A DNA stretch of 34,401 nt from a virus: positions 1 to 34,401 of IMG/VR virus record IMGVR_UViG_3300033153_004532; one strand, written 5' to 3'. The number at the start of each line of letters is the position of its first letter. Position 1 is the first letter of the stretch. The notes below the pieces were generated by a model that searched no databases, was not told the origin of the DNA, and worked only from the letters and a program-made list of their open reading frames with translations. Positions 28,463 to 34,264 of the stretch are shown here, piece after piece. The position numbers and the translations under genes are program-made.

Positions 28463-29093
28463 GAAGTTTTTGGGACATGTTACATCAATTTGTTTGGAAC
28501 ATAATGTGTCTTTAAGATTAGAATATGATGATCAACTAGTTGATGGAGATCCTGATGAAAAAAATCCCTGTATGGTCAGTGGTTATTTTTCAGAAATAAC
28601 AGGACAAAGAGAATTAGCTGTTGCCACTAAAAAACAAACTGAAAGGTGGTTGGGAGTTTTGGTACATGAGTTTTCTCATATGGAACAATGGTTAGAAAAA
28701 GCCAAACCGTGGGCGAGATTAAAATCTTTATATAGTAAGAAAGGAGATGCTTGTCAGACTTATTTTAAATGGGTCGAAGGAAAAAGAGTTGAGAAGAGCA
28801 TTGCTATAAGGTCTGGAAAATTGGTAAGAGATATGGAATTAGATTGTGAAAAAAGAGCAGTTAAAAATATTAAAAAATGGAAATTACCAATTCCCATTAA
28901 TGAATATATCAAAAATGCTAATGCTTATATATTGTTTTATGCCCATACTTTTAAACATAGAAAATGGTGCAATATTAAATCTCCATACAATATCAAGAGA
29001 ATTATAAATATAATGCCAGAAGAATTTTTAGATAATTATGATGTATTAGAACCAAAATATGAGGAACTAGTAAATTTATATTGCGTGATATAA
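28446..29093 (+). CDS. Putative zinc metallopeptidase (HEFSH)
   Basis: 215 aa from the ATG at 28446. WLGVLVHEFSHMEQWLE places an HExxH zinc motif at residues 74-78; MELDCEKRAV further on (about 139-148) could give the third ligand or be structural, as in the HExxH...E families. Mostly soluble and helical. Such phage proteins are annotated as putative metallopeptidases without known substrate. An earlier TTG at 28425 is in frame but overlaps more. Confidence 0.65.
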   Translation: MNQNIKKFLGHVTSICLEHNVSLRLEYDDQLVDGDPDEKNPCMVSGYFSEITGQRELAVATKKQTERWLGVLVHEFSHMEQWLEKAKPWARLKSLYSKKGDACQTYFKWVEGKRVEKSIAIRSGKLVRDMELDCEKRAVKNIKKWKLPIPINEYIKNANAYILFYAHTFKHRKWCNIKSPYNIKRIINIMPEEFLDNYDVLEPKYEELVNLYCVI

Positions 29094-29094
29094 G

Positions 29095-29829
29095 ATGAAA
29101 ATATTATTAACAACTGATTCCCATATGGGATTCTCACAAAAAACATACCAAATCCTTGAGAAAAAATTAAAGGAAATAGATCATAATAGTTATGATATAG
29201 TTGTGCATTGCGGAGATTGGATATCACATAAACAATCACAATGGAAAACTGTACTTAAATTATTCAGAAATTATATCGACAAGCCTATTTTGGGAGTAAC
29301 TGGAAACCATGATTTATGGGACGCAGAACAACAGTTTTTATCATTGGAAGACGTACAGAAATATCATCTTGAAATGTTCAAAAAATACGATATACATTAT
29401 TTAGAAAGAAATCCATATATTAAAGATAACATATCATTTTACGGGTTCAACGGATGGTATTCAAATACTAATCCACCATCAAATGACTGGATGAGAATAC
29501 CAAATAATCCCCCTAGAGATTTAAACAAAATACTAAGGAATAATGCTCATAGAAGGTTGCAAGAAATTTTGATACAATCAGAAAAAGATACAAACCAAAA
29601 AATTTGTATTACCCATGTTTCTTCTTTGCCTTATAGAAATTCGTATATAAAAGATGATTATTCTATGGCAGCCAATCCAAAATATAAAAATATGATTGCT
29701 GATGTTTTTGATTTTTATTTTATGGGACATTCCCATCTCGTAGTACAGGAACTTCATCCTTCAGGATGTGGTATGATAAATGCTGGATCTGATTATGATC
29801 AGCCAAAATTCATGATAATTGAATTATAA
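29095..29829 (+). CDS. Calcineurin-like metallophosphoesterase
   Basis: 244 aa. All motifs of the family are present in order: D-x-H (TDSH, D8/H10), GDW (40-42), GNHD (70-73), a later TH (CITHVS) and GHSH near residue 215. These residues bind two metal ions and hydrolyse phosphomono- or diesters. Substrate unknown; phage members may act on nucleotides, DNA ends or RNA. It follows the metallopeptidase-like gene by one base and ends the unit before the palindrome-rich region. Confidence 0.85.
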   Translation: MKILLTTDSHMGFSQKTYQILEKKLKEIDHNSYDIVVHCGDWISHKQSQWKTVLKLFRNYIDKPILGVTGNHDLWDAEQQFLSLEDVQKYHLEMFKKYDIHYLERNPYIKDNISFYGFNGWYSNTNPPSNDWMRIPNNPPRDLNKILRNNAHRRLQEILIQSEKDTNQKICITHVSSLPYRNSYIKDDYSMAANPKYKNMIADVFDFYFMGHSHLVVQELHPSGCGMINAGSDYDQPKFMIIEL

Positions 29830-29874
29830 GAAATATGGGAAATTCAAGGAATTTAGTGAAATATACGAAATTTA

Positions 29875-29917
29875 GTCAAATTTGACCGAATTCGGACATA
29901 TGTGTCAAAATGACACA
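29875..29917 (+). promoter_or_regulatory. Cluster of three inverted repeats upstream of a promoter
   Basis: GTCAAATTTGAC (29875-29886), CCGAATTCGG (29886-29895) and the hairpin TGTGTCA-AAA-TGACACA (29901-29917) lie end to end. Just upstream, AATTTAGTGAAAT and AATTTAGTCAAAT form a direct repeat. Candidate operators, or a weak terminator through the third repeat with the T-run at 29926-29932. Confidence 0.5.
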
Positions 29918-29960
29918 AATTTCACTTTTTTTGAAAAAATGAAAAAAAGTCGAATTTTCC

Positions 29961-29989
29961 TTGATCTGGGTCGGTTCACATGATATAAT
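29961..29989 (+). promoter_or_regulatory. Sigma70-type promoter, twin of 26403
   Basis: TTGATC (29961-29966), 17-bp spacer TGGGTCGGTTCACATGA, TATAAT (29984-29989). Shares hexamers and most of the spacer with 26403, and is preceded by the palindrome cluster. Confidence 0.8.
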
Positions 29990-30027
29990 ATGTCATAGAA
30001 AATAACCCAAAATTGAAGGAAATATTG

Positions 30028-30246
30028 TTGAAAATAAAGATAAAATCCCATAAAAGTAAAATTGATTTTTGGTACAAAGATCACGTCGGAAAAATTTTAG
30101 AAGTGTATAAAAGTGCTAGCAGTCTGGGGTTATTTTTTCTTACAAAAAAATCAATCAAAAAAATGAGATTAAATTCTTCTCTTTTTTATCCAATAAAAAG
30201 AGATGATTGTAATTCTCTAAAATTACTAAAATTAAGGATATTTTAA
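30028..30246 (+). CDS. Small basic hypothetical protein (TTG start)
   Basis: 72 aa with TTG at 30028 as the likely start, 7 nt after AAGGA; a TTG at 30025 or 30013 is possible. The body (SHKSKIDFWYKDHVGKILEVYKSA) resembles small phage proteins with a WYKD-x2-G-x2-(F/L)-x-V element. It ends SLKLLKLRIF, only faintly like the tail. First gene after the 29961 promoter. Confidence 0.5.
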   Translation: MKIKIKSHKSKIDFWYKDHVGKILEVYKSASSLGLFFLTKKSIKKMRLNSSLFYPIKRDDCNSLKLLKLRIF

Positions 30247-30247
30247 T

Positions 30248-30718
30248 ATGATAACATCAGAATTTATTAAAGCTGGGAAAGCAGTTTTTACTATTAACAA
30301 CCCACAAGGTAAATATTTTACCTACAAAATAAACAAAAAAGTTTTTAAAGAGAATGGGAAAGAAACTACTCTCTTTTTCGCTATGGTTAAAAAAGGCCAA
30401 AATTGGTTTGATTATAAATACATTGGAATTTATAATCCTGAAAAAAACAAAGTCTTTACTGGAATAAAATCAAATTTTCAGTATAATAGTATTGAATATA
30501 AAGTCCTTGATTGGGCTCTCAAAACTATTGATAGAGCGACCGATATTCCTAAAGGATATGAAATTCGACATGAAGGAAAATGTGGAAAATGTGGCAAAAG
30601 ATTGACTACTCCAGAAAGTCTGGAATATGGCATCGGCCCAGAATGTATCAAACGTCTTCACGGCGATCTCAAAAAGAAAGTCCAAAGAATTAAAAAAATT
30701 AAAGCGATATTAAGATAG
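30248..30718 (+). CDS. DUF6011-type zinc protein with tag (RIKKIKAILR)
   Basis: 156 aa. The N-terminal 100 residues form a beta-rich domain. RHEGKCGKCGKRLTTPESLEYGIGPECIKRL (107-137) is the DUF6011 pattern (H108, C112, C115, C133 as likely zinc ligands) found in many phage proteins. The C-terminus KVQRIKKIKAILR carries the KIKAILK-type tail appended to this unrelated domain, with no coupled downstream start (the next ATG is 8 bp after the stop). Confidence 0.75.
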   Translation: MITSEFIKAGKAVFTINNPQGKYFTYKINKKVFKENGKETTLFFAMVKKGQNWFDYKYIGIYNPEKNKVFTGIKSNFQYNSIEYKVLDWALKTIDRATDIPKGYEIRHEGKCGKCGKRLTTPESLEYGIGPECIKRLHGDLKKKVQRIKKIKAILR

Positions 30719-30726
30719 GAAACAAA

Positions 30727-30912
30727 ATGAAATTAGACGAAAAACTTTTAAAAAAAATTGACAAATTTGTCAATAGACTTAAGATCGAAACTGTAAGAAG
30801 TTGGATGGTGAACGGAAAACATGTCAAAATTATTAAAGATAAATTTGGTATGAGTGTTCCTGATTTTAAAAAATATACCAAAGAAATAACCGATAGAATG
30901 CTATCAAATTAG
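30727..30912 (+). CDS. Small helical hypothetical protein
   Basis: 61 aa, charged and helical (LDEKLLKKIDKFVNRLKIETVRSWM, VPDFKKYTKEITDRM). VRSWMVNGKHVKIIKDKFGMSVPDFKKY could be a helix-turn-helix-like segment, but this is only suggestive. Its coding DNA contains the perfect 16-bp palindrome TTGACAAATTTGTCAA at 30758-30773. Confidence 0.5.
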   Translation: MKLDEKLLKKIDKFVNRLKIETVRSWMVNGKHVKIIKDKFGMSVPDFKKYTKEITDRMLSN

Positions 30913-30939
30913 AATTATATTAAAAAGGAGAAAATTAAT

Positions 30940-31434
30940 ATGAGTACATTATCAAGAGTAATTGACGAAATTACCAAATTAAATGTTGGGGAGAAAACCT
31001 CTTACAAAATCATCAGTACCAATTTAGGTTGGAAAACTCATTGTGGACGTTTAATCCATAAGGAAATTAAACCTCATTGGGACGGAATAATTGAAGAAAA
31101 ACGCGAAGGACGTAAAGTCTTTATGCACGTTATCGGCGATCCTACTCCGTTAAAAAGTTTGATTGCGGATGAAGTCGCAACAAAATCTAAAATTAAGGCT
31201 GAGAATAAAGCTTTAAAAGATCAGATTAAAAAAGAGCAAAAAGAATCGGGTGAGCCGATCAAAAAAGCTGCTAAAAAATCTGGTGGCGCTTCAAAACCTA
31301 AGGCTAAAAAGTCCAAAAAGAAAATATCTGTAAAAGATATTATGGACGATACTCCCGTGGTTGAGGAAGAACAAGAACCAGCTAAAACCATTGACGATCA
31401 GTTCGATGATTTTATGTCAGACGTTAAAGAGTAA
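30940..31434 (+). CDS. Hypothetical protein with Lys/Ala-rich linker and acidic tail
   Basis: 164 aa, strong ribosome site (AAAAGGAGAAAATTA). Residues 1-70 (SRVIDEITKLNVGEKTSYKIISTNLGWKTHCGRLIHKEI) look like a small folded domain; 80-125 are Lys/Ala-rich and flexible (AAKKSGGASKPKAKKSKKK); the end is acidic (EEEQEPAKTIDDQFDDFMSDVKE). Codon choice is less A-rich than the neighbours, which may indicate high expression. A DNA-binding or virion role is possible; no family is recognised. Confidence 0.55.
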   Translation: MSTLSRVIDEITKLNVGEKTSYKIISTNLGWKTHCGRLIHKEIKPHWDGIIEEKREGRKVFMHVIGDPTPLKSLIADEVATKSKIKAENKALKDQIKKEQKESGEPIKKAAKKSGGASKPKAKKSKKKISVKDIMDDTPVVEEEQEPAKTIDDQFDDFMSDVKE

Positions 31435-31456
31435 ACTTTAACCCAAAATTAAATCA

Positions 31457-31488
31457 GTATTGGTTGGGTTCGACTCCCATCCAATACA
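31457..31488 (+). ncRNA. tRNA-like minihelix (acceptor stem + T arm only)
   Basis: GTATTGG (31457-31463) pairs with CCAATAC (31481-31487). Inside lies TTGGG-TTCGACT-CCCAT, a T-arm-like hairpin with four of five pairs and the complete T-loop consensus TTCRANY, closing G-C included; A follows as discriminator but no CCA. D and anticodon arms are absent, so this is not a functional tRNA gene. It lies in a 63-bp gap, 10 bp before an ATG lacking a ribosome site. Confidence 0.45.
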
Positions 31489-31497
31489 AATACAAAA

Positions 31498-31680
31498 ATG
31501 ATAAAATACATAATACATACTATTGGATCGGGAATAACATCCTTCATCTCATGGGCGATATTTAAGATATTTTTATATCAAGAATTTTTAACATGGGAAT
31601 CCATTATAATTGTATCTATTATTATGGGAATTCTTAAAGGAATTTCAAAATATATAATGGACAAACGAAATGTTAAATAG
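31498..31680 (+). CDS. Small membrane protein
   Basis: 60 aa. Two hydrophobic segments (about 4-25, YIIHTIGSGITSFISWAIFKIF, and 34-52, ESIIIVSIIMGILKGISKY) predict two membrane passes; the end is basic (MDKRNVK). No Shine-Dalgarno is visible before the ATG; the tRNA-like hairpin ends 10 nt upstream and might influence initiation. It overlaps the next start. Confidence 0.55.
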   Translation: MIKYIIHTIGSGITSFISWAIFKIFLYQEFLTWESIIIVSIIMGILKGISKYIMDKRNVK

Positions 31681-31882
31681 AAAAGAATTTTTTAAACTAC
31701 TTGATAAAAGCCATGAAAGTTTTTATTATTGCGACAATATAATGTGCTATCAATGCCGATATAATGGGAACAATAATAAAATTTTGAAAAGTAACTGTAA
31801 TAGGTCATGGGGAGCAAAAGAAGTAAACAAATATTTATTACAAAAAGAAAAAGAATATAAAGTGGACTTAATTTTAAGATGA
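31670..31882 (+). CDS. Tagged Cys-containing small protein (EYKVDLILR)
   Basis: 70 aa, overlapping the preceding gene by 11 bp. YYCDNIMCYQCRYN gives C-x4-C-x2-C, with SNC further on; the tail KEYKVDLILR is a divergent form (K-V-D-L-I-L-R). First gene of the second run of coupled small ORFs. Stop overlaps the next start (ATGA). Confidence 0.6.
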   Translation: MLNRKEFFKLLDKSHESFYYCDNIMCYQCRYNGNNNKILKSNCNRSWGAKEVNKYLLQKEKEYKVDLILR

Positions 31883-32085
31883 ATAAAATAGAAAAATTAA
31901 AAGCTTTACTCTCTGCTGGCGGTAGTTGTTTCAACGTGCCTTTTCAGTGTCGTGAATGCCCATTAAGGCTTGATGATTTATGTAATGATAACATGTGGGT
32001 ACCAACTGATAAAGTTTTTGAAATGTCCACTAATTTACTAAACAGAATTAAAAAGAAAAAAAAAATAAAAGAGATATTAAAATGA
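31879..32085 (+). CDS. Tagged Cys-knuckle small protein (KKKKIKEILK)
   Basis: 68 aa, ATGA overlap. NKIEKLKALLSAGGSC, FQCRECPLRLDDLC gives a four-cysteine C...C-x2-C-P-L...C knuckle; the tail is KKKKIKEILK. Layout and the helical N-terminus match the protein at 26009. Confidence 0.7.
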   Translation: MNKIEKLKALLSAGGSCFNVPFQCRECPLRLDDLCNDNMWVPTDKVFEMSTNLLNRIKKKKKIKEILK

Positions 32086-32492
32086 AAAAATTGACAAAGG
32101 CTTTTATGATCGAGCGGAAACATTGTATGGCAATATTTAATGAAAGCGTGTCATGTGATAAGTGTCCTTTTTCGAGTAAAACTAATTGGGACGCAGAAAA
32201 TGATGATATTCCAGATTTAGTTCCCGCTAATATTTGTTATGCTATCGGTGTGAAAAAATATCGGGATAAACAAGAAAAAATTAAAGCAATACTAACCCCG
32301 ATATTGAAAAAAGAAGTAATATATAACGATATTTGTTTTGGGTACTGTAAAGATTTAAAACAATGGGATTGTCCTAATATCAATAAAACTGAAAATCATT
32401 GCGTTATTTGCCCAATAGCAGATGAATGTAATACTGATTTCCTAGATAAAAAATTGGATAAATTATATAAAATTAAGGAAATATTAAATTGA
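32082..32492 (+). CDS. Two-module fusion of tagged Cys-knuckle proteins
   Basis: 136 aa. Residues 1-73 are a full canonical member (MIERKHC, SCDKCPF, ICYAIGVKKYRDKQEKIKAIL), then, where a stop would stand, the frame continues TPILKKEVIYNDICFGYC into a second module (DCPNINKTENHCVICPIADEC) that ends with its own tail YKIKEILN. The first tail is thus preserved internally. Reads as a fusion of two adjacent genes by loss of the intervening stop/start. The next gene begins with TTG in a TTGA overlap. Confidence 0.75.
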   Translation: MKKLTKAFMIERKHCMAIFNESVSCDKCPFSSKTNWDAENDDIPDLVPANICYAIGVKKYRDKQEKIKAILTPILKKEVIYNDICFGYCKDLKQWDCPNINKTENHCVICPIADECNTDFLDKKLDKLYKIKEILN

Positions 32493-32677
32493 AAAATCCA
32501 AAATTAAATTATTTATTATATGCCATGCTCGCTAATATACTTTTCATATTATTTTTAGTTAGTATATGGGAACATAATATATTATTAATTGTCTTGACTG
32601 CTATTGGTACTTATTTTGCTACGAATAAAAGTGGTAAATTACAAAAAGAATTAAAAACGGATATTCAGAATGGATAA
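32489..32677 (+). CDS. Small membrane protein (TTG start)
   Basis: 62 aa, TTG start overlapping the previous TGA (TTGA), with AAGGAAATATTAAA as ribosome-site region supplied by the tail codons of the preceding gene. Two hydrophobic segments (about 9-26, LYAMLANILFILFLVSIW, and 29-44, NILLIVLTAIGTYFA). C-terminus charged. Function unknown. Confidence 0.55.
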   Translation: MKNPKLNYLLYAMLANILFILFLVSIWEHNILLIVLTAIGTYFATNKSGKLQKELKTDIQNG

Positions 32678-32705
32678 ATGTCCCGCCAAGGAAATATTAA
32701 AATGA
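32670..32705 (+). pseudogene. Micro-ORF MDKCPAKEILK, likely cassette relic
   Basis: Eleven codons and a stop, overlapping the end of the preceding gene and coupled by ATGA to the next gene. It contains the family CP and the tail KEILK with nothing between, as expected from an internal deletion of a tagged gene that kept the coupling signal (AAGGAAATATTAAAATGA). Confidence 0.45.
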
Positions 32706-32878
32706 ATAAGATTTATACCAAAGAACAAATGTATGAAAAAATTGCAAAAGATGAGCATTGCCGATGGATGAATTGCTCGATTTGTCCCTTTGACAGCTGT
32801 CATGGGTTCGGCGATTTTGAAAATGTATTGAAACGATCTAAAAAGTATGTTAAAATTAAGGCAATATTAAATGATTAA
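32702..32878 (+). CDS. Tagged Cys-knuckle small protein (KYVKIKAILND)
   Basis: 58 aa from the ATG at 32702, which sits in the ATGA of the micro-ORF and after AAGGAA; an upstream in-frame ATG at 32678 lacks a ribosome site. HCRWMNCSICPFDSCHG gives a four-cysteine knuckle; the tail is KYVKIKAILND, extended by two residues because the frame runs past the next ATG. Confidence 0.68.
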   Translation: MNKIYTKEQMYEKIAKDEHCRWMNCSICPFDSCHGFGDFENVLKRSKKYVKIKAILND

Positions 32879-33071
32879 ACTGAGATATAAAAATATAGAT
32901 TGGGCTTGTACCTCAAGTGGTTACTGGCAATGTAAATCGCTTGGCGACAATTGTAATGATTGTCCTTTACAATCTAAAGGAGATAAAGATTGTTCGAGGA
33001 CAATACCAGACAGTATGTTGCTCAAGATATACAACAATCGAATAAAAATTAAGGCGATAATGAATGGATGA
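32871..33071 (+). CDS. Tagged Cys-knuckle small protein (NRIKIKAIMNG)
   Basis: 66 aa, overlapping the preceding gene by 8 bp. WACTSSGYWQC, NCNDCPLQSKGDKDC gives C-x2-C-P-L with flanking cysteines; the tail is NRIKIKAIMNG, in which L is replaced by M because the ATG of the next gene overlaps it. Confidence 0.68.
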   Translation: MIKLRYKNIDWACTSSGYWQCKSLGDNCNDCPLQSKGDKDCSRTIPDSMLLKIYNNRIKIKAIMNG

Positions 33072-33297
33072 AATTAAATTAAATTCCAAAGGTAGAGAGA
33101 TATTAAAAACAATTATCCATAATGAAGGATCATGTCATATAAGATGTTCTGATTGCCCCATAAGGGGGATGGATTTAACTATTTGTAATCCAATTATAGA
33201 TCCAACTATAAAAATTCCATCAATAAAAAATTTATTAAAACTGGATAGGGAAGAAAGGCTGGTTAGATATAATAAAATAAAGGCGATACTAAAATGA
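33064..33297 (+). CDS. Tagged Cys-knuckle small protein (RYNKIKAILK)
   Basis: 77 aa, 8-bp overlap with the preceding gene. SCHIRCSDCPIRGMDLTIC forms the knuckle; a helical middle (IPSIKNLLKLDREERLVRYN) leads to the tail NKIKAILK. The stop overlaps the radical SAM start (ATGA), with AAGGCGATACTAAA as coupling signal. Confidence 0.7.
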   Translation: MDEIKLNSKGREILKTIIHNEGSCHIRCSDCPIRGMDLTICNPIIDPTIKIPSIKNLLKLDREERLVRYNKIKAILK

Positions 33298-33818
33298 AAT
33301 TAAGATTATTATTATTTAAAAAATGTAATAGAAAATGTATAAAATGTTGTAATAAAGGATGGGATCTTGATACTCTTGAAACTAATAATAGTTATAAAGG
33401 ATATTCTGAGATTTTATTAACTGGCGGCGAGCCATTGTTAGAACCCGATTTGATACAACAAATTGCAATTAGAATTCGGGTAGAAAATAAAGATGCTCCC
33501 ATCTATGTTTATACCGCAAAGGGTGATAATATTGATGATATGATAAAAGTTATGTCATGCGTGGACGGTATAACATTTACTTTACACGAACAAAAAGATG
33601 TTAAACCTTTTATAAAATTAAATGATTTCATGGAAAAATTCCTTCACCTTTTTGATTATCTCGGTAAACGTAAAAAACAATTGCGTCTTAATATTTTTGA
33701 AGGGGTGGATGTTGGAGATATTGATCTAAAATTATGGAAAGTTAAACCAAATATGAAATGGATTAAAAATTGTCCACTTCCAAAAGATGAAGTATTTAAA
33801 AAATTACAAAGGATTTAA
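33294..33818 (+). CDS. Small radical SAM protein
   Basis: 174 aa. KKCNRKCIKCCNK gives the C-x3-C-x2-C cluster motif (C11, C15, C18) that binds a [4Fe-4S] cluster and S-adenosylmethionine; ILLTGGEPLLE (40-50) is the GGEP SAM-amino-group motif. About the length of NrdG-type activases (T4 NrdG 156 aa), but the class II NrdJ here needs no activase, so the role is open: peptide or nucleotide modification are alternatives. It is coupled to the tagged gene upstream and lacks a clear tail (FKKLQRI). Confidence 0.8.
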   Translation: MKLRLLLFKKCNRKCIKCCNKGWDLDTLETNNSYKGYSEILLTGGEPLLEPDLIQQIAIRIRVENKDAPIYVYTAKGDNIDDMIKVMSCVDGITFTLHEQKDVKPFIKLNDFMEKFLHLFDYLGKRKKQLRLNIFEGVDVGDIDLKLWKVKPNMKWIKNCPLPKDEVFKKLQRI

Positions 33819-33819
33819 A

Positions 33820-34035
33820 ATGACAAAACAATTAACATTTGCAAAAGCTAGTTCTATTTTACGGAAAGAATATTTCTGTAAAGTTGAAAGAGTGGAACAA
33901 AATAGATATAAATTATCGTTTGAATATGAACCAGATAATAAAAATCAGGAATATATTGTTACCAAGAAAGGAGTGGCCGAAATTGTCCACAATTTTATTG
34001 ATATATTTGACGAAGAATTAATGTTGGAAAAATAA
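33820..34035 (+). CDS. Small hypothetical protein
   Basis: 71 aa from the ATG at 33820, preceded by AAAGGATTTAAA; an upstream in-frame ATG at 33787 lies inside the radical SAM gene and is unlikely. The body (LTFAKASSILRKEYFCKVERVEQNRYKLSFEYEPDNK, IVTKKGVAEIVHNFI) looks like a small alpha/beta fold. No family is recognised. Confidence 0.55.
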   Translation: MTKQLTFAKASSILRKEYFCKVERVEQNRYKLSFEYEPDNKNQEYIVTKKGVAEIVHNFIDIFDEELMLEK

Positions 34036-34036
34036 A

Positions 34037-34264
34037 ATGTGGACTAGAGATTATGATTGTCATGATATTGAAGAAATTAAAAAAGATATTAAACAATATG
34101 AAAAATGTTATACTTTTAATTGTCCATATTTTAATTGTTGTAAAAATGGAGACCCCAATTTAAAAGGTGGGGACTTCAACTTCATGGGATATAAGAATAA
34201 AAATATATGTAAAGATTATTTACAATTAAATAAACATAAAAAAATTGAGGCAATATTAAAATGA
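34037..34264 (+). CDS. Tagged Cys-containing small protein (KHKKIEAILK)
   Basis: 75 aa. CYTFNCPYFNCCKNGD and ICKDYLQLN place five cysteines with a C-P-Y-F element, similar to 24768. The tail is HKKIEAILK. The stop overlaps the next start (ATGA) with GAGGCAATATTAAA as coupling signal. Confidence 0.68.
   Translation: MWTRDYDCHDIEEIKKDIKQYEKCYTFNCPYFNCCKNGDPNLKGGDFNFMGYKNKNICKDYLQLNKHKKIEAILK

Noticed and set aside
30758-30785. TTGACA as -35 of a promoter inside the gene at 30727
   Set aside because: No -10 hexamer at 16-18 bp; kept only as a palindrome.
31400-31490. Complete tRNA gene ending at 31488
   Set aside because: The T arm and 3' acceptor strand look right, but the matching 5' strand (GTATTGG) is directly adjacent, leaving no room for D and anticodon arms.
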